The position numbers and the translations under genes are program-made. Below, in pieces: positions 1 to 6,716 of a stretch of 7,530 nt of DNA (position 1 is the stretch's first letter; the number at the start of each line of letters is the position of its first letter). This stretch comes from Planctomycetaceae bacterium (lineage in GTDB: Bacteria > Planctomycetota > Planctomycetia > Planctomycetales > Planctomycetaceae). The stretch spans positions 1 through 7,530 of the forward strand of contig WFOZ01001041.1 of NCBI GenBank assembly GCA_015487825.1, given 5' to 3'. The notes under the pieces were generated by a model. That model was given only the letters and a program-made list of their open reading frames with translations, did not search any database and had not been told where the DNA came from.

Positions 1-1732
1 ATGTTCGGGAAACAGCAAGCAGGCGAATCAGATGCTTCACGTCCCAGCCGGAATCCACAAATTCAATCGCCAGGCGATCAAGTAGTTTCGGATGCGTCGG
101 CGGCTCACCCTGTCCTCCAAAATCGGAAAGATCAGCTAATGCGTTGCCGAACATCAAGTACCACAAACGGTTCACAAAAACTCGAGCCGTCATCAAACCG
201 ACGCCCTTCTGGTCATCCATAAGCCAGTTTGCCAGATCGAGCCGGGTCGGCCGCTTTCCGCCTGCGTCCAGCTTCCCGAGAAACTGCGGAATGGCGGGGC
301 TGACAATCTCTCCCGAATCATCCAGCCAGTTCCCACGAGGCAAAATCCGAATGACGCGCGGCTCAATCGCTACCGAGATCATCGATTTCCGTTGCCTTTT
401 TCGTATCGCGTCTGATTCCTCTTTTAACTGCTCGATTTTCTTTGTGAGAGTTTTTCTTTCGGGGGATTCTTCCTGTTCCTTTATTTTTTCGGCAAGCTTT
501 TTCAATTGATCTTCAAGATTCTGGATTTCCTGTTTCAGTTTATCGTATTGTTTATGATCAACAGGGTTCCAAAGCGTCAATTCCGGGGGGCGATTGGTCG
601 GAAGGGAATTGCCTCCGACTTTGAAATGCTGGGCTTCATCCAAATCGGCAAAGAAAGCCTGCATCGAGTAGAAATCTTTCATCGTGTAAGGATCGTATTT
701 ATGATCGTGGCACTGCGCACAACCGAATGTTGCTCCCATCCAGACTGCAGAAAGATTTCTCATTCGGTCAGCCGCATAAATGGCAAGATATTCTTTCGGT
801 TGCACCCCTCCTTCATGAGAGGTCTGGAGCAGGCGATTGTAACCGGATGCAACCTTTTGCTGAATCGTTGAACCTGGAATCAAATCTCCGGCCAACTGCT
901 CCCGCGTGAATTGATCGAAAGGCATATTGCTATTGAAAGCATCAATTACCCAGTCGCGGTAAGGGGAAATGTTATGATCCTGATCGCCGTGATAACCGAC
1001 AGTATCTGCATAGCGAACCAAATCGAGCCAGTAAATCGCAAGCTGTTCGCCGAAGTGATCCGAGCTCAATAACTGATCGACAACTTTTTCATAAGCCTCG
1101 GGCGAATGATCATTCACAAACGCATCAACTTGTGCAGAAGAAGGAGGCAGGCCGGTCAGGTCAAACGAAAGACGGCGCAGCAATGTGATGCGATCTGCCT
1201 CAGCTGAAGGCTGCAGGTTTTGTTCCCGTAATTTCTGGAAAATGTACCGATCAACAAACGATCCATTCCACTGCCTGTTCTCAACTTCCACATCGGCAAA
1301 TTTTCGGGGAGCCACATAAGCCCAGTGAGTCGCCCACTTCGCCCCCGAGGCAATCCACTGTTCTAGCAATGCAATCTCAGAAGAGGATAAATCTTTTTTC
1401 AACTCAGGCGGAGGCATCTTCAAGTCGGGATCATCACTACGCACCCGTTCGACCAAACTGCTCGCTTTGACATCCCCCGGCTTGATAACTGCGTAACCAT
1501 CTCGATCCTGCTTGGCAGATTCCTCGCTGTCGAGCCGCAAGTCCGCTTCTCGGTGTTCTTCATCCGGGCCATGGCAGCTCATGCATTTATTGGAAAGAAT
1601 CGGTCGAATATCGCGATTGAAATCAACCTCGGCACTCAAGAAGCGGGATTCAGAAACAACCAGCAAGCAGAAAAAAACGAGTACCAGATTACAGGTACGC
1701 AAATCAAAATATTTCGCAGATAGATTATTCAT
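1..1732 (-). CDS. PSCyt1-PSCyt2(DUF1549)-PSD1(DUF1553) secreted cytochrome-like protein, 3' end cut by window edge
   Basis: The minus-strand frame is open without interruption from ATG at 1732 to the left edge, giving 577 codons; the C-terminus lies outside. Residues 1-34 look like a Sec signal peptide: hydrophobic core about 16-26, likely cleavage after LSA. A planctomycete cytochrome C domain (PSCyt1) follows, with heme motif CMSCH at 50-54 and a probable axial Met at 106 in KMPPPE. DUF1549 starts near 156, with the family hallmark RLSFDLTGLPP at 187-197 and a second CxxCH, GCAQCHDHKYDP, with cysteines at 338 and 341. Residues about 391-446 are charged heptad-like coiled coil (QEIQNLEDQLKKL). 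DUF1553 begins near 494 (RPTRLDLANWL) and is incomplete. The family is usually encoded next to DUF1501 genes, so one may lie just beyond the left edge. It presumably acts outside the cytoplasm as a redox or heme protein. Its reaction is unknown. The upstream sequence ACGGTGGG is only a weak ribosome binding site. Confidence 0.93.
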   Translation of the reverse strand, partial: MNNLSAKYFDLRTCNLVLVFFCLLVVSESRFLSAEVDFNRDIRPILSNKCMSCHGPDEEHREADLRLDSEESAKQDRDGYAVIKPGDVKASSLVERVRSDDPDLKMPPPELKKDLSSSEIALLEQWIASGAKWATHWAYVAPRKFADVEVENRQWNGSFVDRYIFQKLREQNLQPSAEADRITLLRRLSFDLTGLPPSSAQVDAFVNDHSPEAYEKVVDQLLSSDHFGEQLAIYWLDLVRYADTVGYHGDQDHNISPYRDWVIDAFNSNMPFDQFTREQLAGDLIPGSTIQQKVASGYNRLLQTSHEGGVQPKEYLAIYAADRMRNLSAVWMGATFGCAQCHDHKYDPYTMKDFYSMQAFFADLDEAQHFKVGGNSLPTNRPPELTLWNPVDHKQYDKLKQEIQNLEDQLKKLAEKIKEQEESPERKTLTKKIEQLKEESDAIRKRQRKSMISVAIEPRVIRILPRGNWLDDSGEIVSPAIPQFLGKLDAGGKRPTRLDLANWLMDDQKGVGLMTARVFVNRLWYLMFGNALADLSDFGGQGEPPTHPKLLDRLAIEFVDSGWDVKHLIRLLAVSRT

Positions 1733-1787
1733 CCCACCGTTTTCTGTTCTGTTCAGGAAAGACCGGTTCTCGCACGTAGCTACTTCG

Positions 1788-1817
1788 ATTTTAACGAATA
1801 GAGGCCGACGGGAACAA
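1788..1817 (-). promoter_or_regulatory. Candidate promoter for the PSCyt1 gene
   Basis: On the minus strand, TAAAAT (1793-1788) matches five of six bases of a -10 box. TTGTTC (1817-1812) lies 18 bases upstream and matches only three of six bases of a -35 box. Transcription would start near 1781, leaving a leader of about 50 bases before the ATG at 1732. The match is weak and planctomycete promoters are poorly defined, so this is a suggestion only. Confidence 0.2.
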
Positions 1818-1873
1818 GCTCGCAGCCAGAATGAACAGACTGCCAAATTATCTGGAGGTTCGGCTCACCAAAC

Positions 1874-1890
1874 ATCCGTGAAAATCCGTG
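1874..1890. repeat. Period-10 direct repeat of ATCCGTG
   Basis: ATCCGTG occurs at 1874-1880 and again at 1884-1890, exactly 10 bases apart, giving ATCCGTGAAAATCCGTG. Read on the minus strand it is CACGGATTTTCACGGAT, followed by a further GTTTGG. The spacing of about one helical turn would suit a protein-binding site. From memory, 10-base-periodic motifs of this kind also occur as dispersed intergenic repeats in several environmental bacterial groups; that is recollection, not something seen here. With only two units, chance cannot be excluded. Confidence 0.35.
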
Positions 1891-2060
1891 GCGATGAAAA
1901 ACAACTTACCGAACGGTCTTTTCAGGCAAATCATTCCTCATGACAGGTAAAATCGGCACACTCCACGGGTCCAGATAAAGAACTCGCCGGGGATCGCTTT
2001 ACAATCTTTATCAAATCGTCGAAGCTATCCGAAGGTAACAATTACGCTCCTGAAACAGTC

Positions 2061-2065
2061 GGAGA
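2061..2065 (+). promoter_or_regulatory. Ribosome binding site of hisB
   Basis: GGAGA lies six bases before the ATG at 2072, a good Shine-Dalgarno spacing. It supports this start, which also gives a product of normal length for the family. Confidence 0.75.
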
Positions 2066-2071
2066 AAGCAA

Positions 2072-2665
2072 ATGGCTCGCACAGCCACGATTGAAAGAGA
2101 AACCGCGGAAACAAAGATCAAATTGACCATTGATCTGGATGGCAGCGGAAATGCAAACATCAATACCGGGGTCGGATTTCTGGATCACATGCTGACACTG
2201 TTCGCAAAACATGGATTTTTCGATCTTTCGGTCGATGCCAAAGGAGACCTCGAAGTCGATCAACATCATACTGTGGAAGATATCGGCATCTGCCTGGGCA
2301 AAGCGATTCTTCAGGCAATGGGCGATAAGCAGGGAATCACTCGTTACGGTTCAATGATTCTTCCCATGGACGAAACGCTTGTTACTGTTTCTCTTGATTT
2401 GAGTGGTCGCTACTGGTTCGAAGACCGTTTCGAATTTCCGACAGAGAAAATCGGGCAGTTCGACACCGAACTGGTTGCAGAATTCTGGCGGGCGTTTGCT
2501 TCCAATACGTTGATGAACCTGCACGTCCTGCTTCATCATGGCAGCAACAGCCATCACATTTCCGAAGCGATATTCAAGGCGACTGCTCGTGCGTTAAGAA
2601 TGGCTCTGGCAAACGATCCCAGGCAAACTGGTGTCCCATCTTCAAAAGGAACACTCACCGATTAG
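2072..2665 (+). CDS. hisB: Imidazoleglycerol-phosphate dehydratase
   Basis: This 197-residue cytoplasmic enzyme dehydrates D-erythro-imidazole-glycerol-3-phosphate to imidazole-acetol phosphate in histidine biosynthesis (EC 4.2.1.19). All family signatures are present: GVGFLDHM (33-40), HHTVEDIGI (65-73), [14 protein letters not shown] (100-113) and [16 protein letters not shown] (155-170). The latter two His-rich blocks and the two-fold repeat of the fold supply the manganese ligands, here including His65, His66, Glu69, His161, His162 and Glu165. The C-terminus, VPSSKGTL, is also typical. Length matches the monofunctional bacterial enzyme; the histidinol-phosphatase domain of the enterobacterial bifunctional HisB is absent. 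The ATG has a good ribosome binding site six bases upstream. No other his gene lies in the window: upstream is a divergent PSCyt1 gene and downstream a convergent PPC gene, so it is probably transcribed alone. The reading frame is intact and the identification secure. Confidence 0.98.
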   Translation: MARTATIERETAETKIKLTIDLDGSGNANINTGVGFLDHMLTLFAKHGFFDLSVDAKGDLEVDQHHTVEDIGICLGKAILQAMGDKQGITRYGSMILPMDETLVTVSLDLSGRYWFEDRFEFPTEKIGQFDTELVAEFWRAFASNTLMNLHVLLHHGSNSHHISEAIFKATARALRMALANDPRQTGVPSSKGTLTD

Positions 2666-2681
2666 AAACCGGTGAGTGTTC
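2649..2681. terminator. Hairpin terminator between hisB and the PPC gene, overlapping the hisB 3' end
   Basis: A perfect 12-bp inverted repeat, GAACACTCACCG (2649-2660) and CGGTGAGTGTTC (2670-2681), encloses a 9-base loop, ATTAGAAAC, that contains the hisB stop codon TAG (2663-2665). Read on the minus strand the stem is followed by CTTTTGAA, a short T tract, so it fits best as the terminator of the leftward PPC gene, 52 bases after its stop. Read rightward there is no T tract directly after the stem. A second, weak hairpin, GTATC/GATAC at 2704-2718 followed by CTTTT, could help to end hisB transcription. Confidence 0.6.
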
Positions 2682-2732
2682 ACTCAACTCTGCAGGTCGG
2701 GAAGTATCGCCTTGATACCTTTTCAGCAAACG

Positions 2733-5282
2733 CTACTTCTTCACTGGTGCCTTTTTCTTTGCCTGCTTTTTCGGTGCCGGCCGTTCTATTTCAATACGCA
2801 GAGCCTGAGAGGCCTGAGAATATGATTGACGATTTGCAGAAATCGTCCCCGTTGCCACGGCGTTACCGAACCCGGCTGCAGTACCTGTTGAACTTCGAAT
2901 CTTAACAATCCCTTCGTTTGAATCTTTTTCGATAACGACAGTAGGAATCCAGACTCCGGGAGGAAGGTTTTCGAAATAAAGCCTTAACGCAGCAGTATAA
3001 CCTTCTGCCCGTTTAATCGTAATTGGAATTTCCAGTGTCTTGCCAGCCACGATTTTTACGCTCGGGGTTTTCCAGATGAAAGTAGCAGGTGCCTGCGGGA
3101 CGACACTCAGGACCAGATCGTTGCTTGGCACATAACGCCAGGCATTGATAAAGCGTGCTCTTTCAGTTGGTTGAGCTTCGTGAGTAAGCACTGTTTCGCC
3201 GACTTTGCTTGTGCCGAGAATGGTAATCGGAAGAGTTGTTGGCTTTGCCGATTCCGGCATTGTCAGCGAAATAACGGTGTTAACCTGGTTACTCAGGATC
3301 GTGGCAGGACTGACAACAGCACCTGAAGGAGCATTTTTTACCGTCAGAACGATGTCTCCCTTAAATCCGTCAATACGTTTTGCAATAACTCGCAAAGCAA
3401 CGCTTCCACCAGCAGAAACTCGTGGGTTATCCGGATCCACAATCAGAGAAAAGTCCGGTCGGGGAGGATGGGCGTCGAGCCGATAGACGTGGTCTGCTCC
3501 ACCCCCACCAATAGTACTTCCTATACGAATTGTATAGTTTCCTTCTTTGGCAAATGTGTGATCAATAACAGAGTCAGCAACAGTGCCCACATCGTCATTG
3601 AACTTCAATCGCTTCCCTTTGTCGTCATACAGATCGAGACGGGAATCCAAAGGGGAACCGAAAGCCTGGCTGATGACTGAAAATATAATTCGCTGACCTT
3701 TAGTGGCAGCAAACTGGTAATAATCATAATCACCCGGCTGTTGAATGATTCCGTTAACTGTAACGGGAAATTTGATCGGAGTCGCTTTTTCAGGAGCGTC
3801 GTTTGGTTCGACTTCCAGAAGTTCCGGATCAACTCCCAGTTGTAGAGAAAAATCGTTGGAACACCCTTTAGGTGTATTCAGATTTCGAACAAATGGCTGA
3901 TTGACAGGAGCATCTCCAGGAAGTGAAACAGCGACTTTTTTTGCACCTCCCAGATTAACACCTGCCAGTTGAACTTCAACTTTACTGCCTCGCTTTGCAC
4001 CAGCGGGATAAGTCTGCTGGATGTAGGGAACCTCTCCAACGCTTAAACGGTAACTGAAATCTGCTCGACCGCGGTAGAGATCGTCACGAACTTCAATGAC
4101 ATATTCACCATCGTTTGCGAATGTATGTATCAACACGGGATCTGTTTTTCCTCCCGAGTGGTCCGAATAAGCAATACGGCGACCAGCCTGAGTCGCATGG
4201 TTGGCCACTTTATTCATTGCGACAGTTTTATCTAAAAGTTGCTTTCTGGCAGTAGCCAGTTCCGTATTTGTCTGATTGAGACTCTGCCTGATTTTGTTTA
4301 CGTTATCGGCAGCCTGTTTCGCAGCAGCTGCTTTGGCTGCCAGAGTTTTATCTGCTGCTGCCTTTTCGTTATTCGCTTTTGTTGCAGCGGCTTTATCCGC
4401 ATCGGTCGCTTTTTCTGCGGCGGCCTTTTTGGTTGCCTTCGCTGCAACGGCAGCTTTGGCAGTTGCAACTTTTTGAGCGGCATTTTTTTCAGCATTTGCT
4501 TTTTTCAAAACAGCATTGGCATTTTTGACTGTCTGATTCAGCTGCTTAACCGTAGCGGTCTTCTCAACGACTAATTTCTGTGCTGCTATCTGGGCATCGA
4601 TAACCGGAGCAACTTTAGTGATTTCCCGTAGCGAAAGAATCCCTTCGAGCCAACCGGGGCGTTGATTACTGATATAAGGATGCAAACCACGAGCACAAAG
4701 TTCGAAGACCATTTGCTGGCCTTTTTTGGCTTTGAATCGAAAACAGTCTCTGTCTTCACCACGACTGACAACACCACTAATTACGACAGGAAGCTTCTCC
4801 AGGCGGGTCGCTGTGGTATCTTCATTGTTCGGTTCAATTTCTACAAACTCCGGCAATGTTCCTACAGCAAAGCGTACCACATTAGAGGCTCCCCCTGCTG
4901 TTACCAGACGAAGTTCGTGCAGTCCCGGTGCAGCATCTGCAGCGGCGGTGAGCTTAACACTTATCACATTTGAACTGTATTTTTTTCCCTTATCCAGTGG
5001 GACCAGCTCGGCCGTTACGCCACGACCATCAACCCGGACAGCTGTGGTCGTATTCAGAGATGCTCCACGAACCTGAACGACGGCTGATGTCCCTTTGGTA
5101 ACACCAGAGGGCTCCAGGTAATAGAGTCGAGGCTGAACTGCAGGAAAACTTGGCTTGGGCACCGGTTTTTTATCGGCCCCCAATACCTGGCTCGCAAGCA
5201 AAGGCATACCAACCAGGAAAGTCATTCCCAGAATAATCGTTTGAATGGAAGTTGCCGGAAGCAATCTACAAGTAACTCGCAT
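2733..5282 (-). CDS. Secreted protein with two PPC domains and Ig-like domains, first PPC split by an Ala/Lys-rich helical insert
   Basis: This is an 849-residue protein of unknown specific function. Residues 1-36 form a Sec signal peptide with core about 13-31 and probable cleavage after VLGA. An Ig/TIG-like domain spans about 51-141. A first PPC domain begins with EIEPNNEDTTATRLE (148) and ends near 416. A second Ig-like segment covers about 418-484. A second, intact PPC domain runs from LEVEPNDAPEKATPI (489) to about 602. Two related beta domains follow (about 608-690 and 735-830), each with an AGG/AGK start and a xAPSG/LPPG turn. The C-terminus is basic (PAPKKQAKKKAPVKK). Residues about 221-366 interrupt the first PPC domain with Ala/Lys-rich helix. 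The gene is the last of the three-gene minus-strand unit, 36 bases after the DUF1501 stop. PPC domains are common in secreted bacterial proteins; no protease or other catalytic domain is visible, so a structural, adhesive or scaffold role outside the cytoplasm is the likeliest reading. Confidence 0.93.
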   Translation of the reverse strand: MRVTCRLLPATSIQTIILGMTFLVGMPLLASQVLGADKKPVPKPSFPAVQPRLYYLEPSGVTKGTSAVVQVRGASLNTTTAVRVDGRGVTAELVPLDKGKKYSSNVISVKLTAAADAAPGLHELRLVTAGGASNVVRFAVGTLPEFVEIEPNNEDTTATRLEKLPVVISGVVSRGEDRDCFRFKAKKGQQMVFELCARGLHPYISNQRPGWLEGILSLREITKVAPVIDAQIAAQKLVVEKTATVKQLNQTVKNANAVLKKANAEKNAAQKVATAKAAVAAKATKKAAAEKATDADKAAATKANNEKAAADKTLAAKAAAAKQAADNVNKIRQSLNQTNTELATARKQLLDKTVAMNKVANHATQAGRRIAYSDHSGGKTDPVLIHTFANDGEYVIEVRDDLYRGRADFSYRLSVGEVPYIQQTYPAGAKRGSKVEVQLAGVNLGGAKKVAVSLPGDAPVNQPFVRNLNTPKGCSNDFSLQLGVDPELLEVEPNDAPEKATPIKFPVTVNGIIQQPGDYDYYQFAATKGQRIIFSVISQAFGSPLDSRLDLYDDKGKRLKFNDDVGTVADSVIDHTFAKEGNYTIRIGSTIGGGGADHVYRLDAHPPRPDFSLIVDPDNPRVSAGGSVALRVIAKRIDGFKGDIVLTVKNAPSGAVVSPATILSNQVNTVISLTMPESAKPTTLPITILGTSKVGETVLTHEAQPTERARFINAWRYVPSNDLVLSVVPQAPATFIWKTPSVKIVAGKTLEIPITIKRAEGYTAALRLYFENLPPGVWIPTVVIEKDSNEGIVKIRSSTGTAAGFGNAVATGTISANRQSYSQASQALRIEIERPAPKKQAKKKAPVKK
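4182..4622 (-). other. Segment encoding the Ala/Lys-rich helical insert in the first PPC domain
   Basis: These codons specify residues 221-367 of the 849-residue protein. Between Pro226 and Gly367 there is no Gly or Pro, and residues about 260-325 are nearly all Ala, Lys, Glu, Asp, Asn and Thr in short degenerate repeats (for example KAAAEKATDADKAAATKANN). The flanks (EKTATVKQLNQTVKNANAVL and IRQSLNQTNTELATARKQLL) have more regular coiled-coil spacing of Leu and Val. Because both ends connect to adjacent strands of one PPC domain, an antiparallel helical hairpin is the simplest fold. The DNA is low-complexity GCT/TTT-rich on the plus strand, which suggests growth by repeat expansion. Confidence 0.75.
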
Positions 5283-5290
5283 GATCTCAG

Positions 5291-5297
5291 TCCCCCT
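5291..5297 (-). promoter_or_regulatory. Ribosome binding site of the PPC gene
   Basis: On the minus strand AGGGGGA (5297-5291) lies eight bases before the ATG at 5282. It falls in the 36-base gap after the DUF1501 stop codon, which fits reinitiation on a shared transcript and supports the chosen start. Confidence 0.6.
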
Positions 5298-5318
5298 GAA
5301 ATATGATGATCGCCTAAA

Positions 5319-6671
5319 TTATACGTCTGCAATTTCTTTGAGCATGCCTCCGCTGATGAGGCTGGTTCCGTAAGGCAACAACCGGATGTTTCGATCCCGC
5401 TCGACATAGGTTTTGTCGTAAGGAATCCCCAGTTGTGTAAACATGGTCGCCCCCAGATCCCAAGGGAGTACAGGACGTTCTTTAACCTCTTCACCGAATT
5501 CGCTGGTGAGACCGACTACATGCCCACCTTTGAAACCACCGCCTGCAACAACCGAGCAGAAAGCTTTACAGTAATGGTGTCGGCCACCCTGCCAACGTGG
5601 GGCATAATCGATCTTTGGAGTTCGACCGAATTCACCCATCCAGACGACCATCGTACTGTCCAACATGCCTCGCTGAGCCAGGTCTTCCAGTAAAGCGGAA
5701 AATGCCTGATCCAATTCCGGCAAGCGAGCCCCTTTGAGAGTCTCGAAGTTTGTCGCGTGCGTATCCCAGCCACCTCGATCAACATGCACGAACGAGACAC
5801 CCGATTCGACCAGCCGTCTGGCGAGCAAGCAACTTTGTCCCATCGTATTTCGTCCGTACCGATCCCGCACCTTGTCATCTTCAGCACTCAGATCGAAAGC
5901 CTTGGAAGCGTTAGGTGAGCTGATCATGTCGTAAGAACGCTGATAAAATTCATCGAGAACTTTCAACTCGGCATTATCACTCATCGTCTGCTTGAGAGAA
6001 TCGAGTGAATTCAACCACTTGCGACGATTTTCCAACCGTTCAACTGTCATCCCGCTGGGCAGCCTCAGGCTTTTCACCTGAAAACCTTTTGAGTTCGGGT
6101 CGCTACCAATAGAAAACGGTTTGTAAGCCCCGCCGATGAAACCGGCCTGGGCATATCTTGGTCCGGAAGGAACAGAAACGTAGGGGGGCAACGATCCCTG
6201 ATAACCCCGTTCACGGAAAACCACAGAGCCATAGCTGGGGCTGATCGTTCCGCGGGCAGGAACATTACCTGTGAGCATCGTATGGCTGGCGATATCATGA
6301 GAAGGCGACGGATGAGTCAGACTGCGAATGATGCTGAATTTATCTGACTGCTGAGCCATCAGCGGCAAATGCTCGTTAATGAGCATACCCGGTGTTTTAG
6401 TTTCGATCGCCTTGAAAGTCCCCCGATACTCCGCTGGAGCTTCCGGTTTAGGATCGAACGTATCGAGATGAGACGGTCCCCCACTGGCCCAGAGGACAAT
6501 ACAGGCTTTAGCACGAGGTGCCTTTTTCTTATCATCAGTTTTGGCACTGGCTTGAGAGCGGAACAAATCGCCCATTGTCAGTCCCAGTGTTGACAAAGCT
6601 CCCACGCGGACAAAGTCCCGACGAGCGATACCATGTTGTCGATTACCGGATTCCATATCAATTTGAAACAT
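5319..6671 (-). CDS. DUF1501 family protein with Tat signal (alkaline phosphatase/sulfatase-like fold)
   Basis: This complete 450-residue protein belongs to the DUF1501 family, which shares the alkaline phosphatase/sulfatase-like fold; its substrate is unknown. The N-terminus carries a twin-arginine motif, RRDFVRVG (17-24), then a mildly hydrophobic stretch to about 36 and a likely cleavage near SQASA (43), so it should be exported folded by Tat. Family motifs are WASGGPSHLDTFDPKPEAP (61-79), SHDIASHTMLTGN (124-136), DRGGWDTHATNFETLK (298-313), MGEFGRTPKI (345-354), GGRHHYCKAF (362-371) and AGGGFKGGHVVG (376-387). Asp303, His305, Glu347, His365 and His366 are plausible metal ligands, inferred from conservation rather than structure. 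Length is normal for the family. The ATG at 6671 is favoured over Met6 by a strong Shine-Dalgarno sequence. It lies 45 bases after the DUF1553 gene and 36 before the PPC gene, all on one strand, which indicates an operon. Confidence 0.95.
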   Translation of the reverse strand: MFQIDMESGNRQHGIARRDFVRVGALSTLGLTMGDLFRSQASAKTDDKKKAPRAKACIVLWASGGPSHLDTFDPKPEAPAEYRGTFKAIETKTPGMLINEHLPLMAQQSDKFSIIRSLTHPSPSHDIASHTMLTGNVPARGTISPSYGSVVFRERGYQGSLPPYVSVPSGPRYAQAGFIGGAYKPFSIGSDPNSKGFQVKSLRLPSGMTVERLENRRKWLNSLDSLKQTMSDNAELKVLDEFYQRSYDMISSPNASKAFDLSAEDDKVRDRYGRNTMGQSCLLARRLVESGVSFVHVDRGGWDTHATNFETLKGARLPELDQAFSALLEDLAQRGMLDSTMVVWMGEFGRTPKIDYAPRWQGGRHHYCKAFCSVVAGGGFKGGHVVGLTSEFGEEVKERPVLPWDLGATMFTQLGIPYDKTYVERDRNIRLLPYGTSLISGGMLKEIADV

Positions 6672-6676
6672 TGCTA

Positions 6677-6684
6677 TCTCCTCT
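6677..6684 (-). promoter_or_regulatory. Ribosome binding site of the DUF1501 gene
   Basis: AGAGGAGA on the minus strand ends at 6677, with the core GAGGAG (6683-6678) six bases before the ATG at 6671. This strong site decides the start in favour of the first Met over the in-frame Met6 at 6656. Confidence 0.8.
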
Positions 6685-6716
6685 TTGTATGTGACAGAAT
6701 TGTAGAATTCTCATTA

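Larger units (their letters stand above)
1733..2071. other. Intergenic region between divergent genes
   Basis: These 339 bases separate the start of the minus-strand PSCyt1 gene from the start of hisB, so promoters for both should lie here. No frame within it reads like a conserved protein. It contains the short ATCCGTG direct repeat (1874-1890), a candidate minus-strand promoter (1788-1817) and, on the plus strand, a TACAAT hexamer at 2000-2005 that could be a -10 box for hisB but lacks a convincing -35. I see no T-box, riboswitch fold or his leader peptide with a run of histidine codons. Confidence 0.7.

Noticed and set aside
144..871. Plus-strand frames of 121 residues each
   Set aside because: Both are antisense to the continuous, well-conserved DUF1549/DUF1553 coding frame and resemble no family.
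1..1732. Possible frameshifted or broken PSCyt1 gene
   Set aside because: The minus-strand translation is continuous from signal peptide to DUF1553 with all hallmark motifs in one frame, so it is only cut by the window edge.
1512..1943. Plus-strand 143-residue frame reaching into the intergenic region
   Set aside because: It overlaps the conserved signal peptide and heme domain of the minus-strand PSCyt1 gene, has low-complexity unfamiliar composition and no convincing domain.
2672..2905. Plus-strand 77-residue frame just after hisB
   Set aside because: It starts inside the terminator hairpin and mostly runs antisense to the C-terminal coding region of the PPC gene.
4239..4574. Plus-strand 111-residue frame rich in Phe, Cys, Ser and Ile that resembles a membrane protein
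   Set aside because: It is the complement of the Lys/Ala-rich coiled-coil codons of the PPC gene, which automatically gives Phe/Cys/Ser-rich hydrophobic sequence. It has no independent support.
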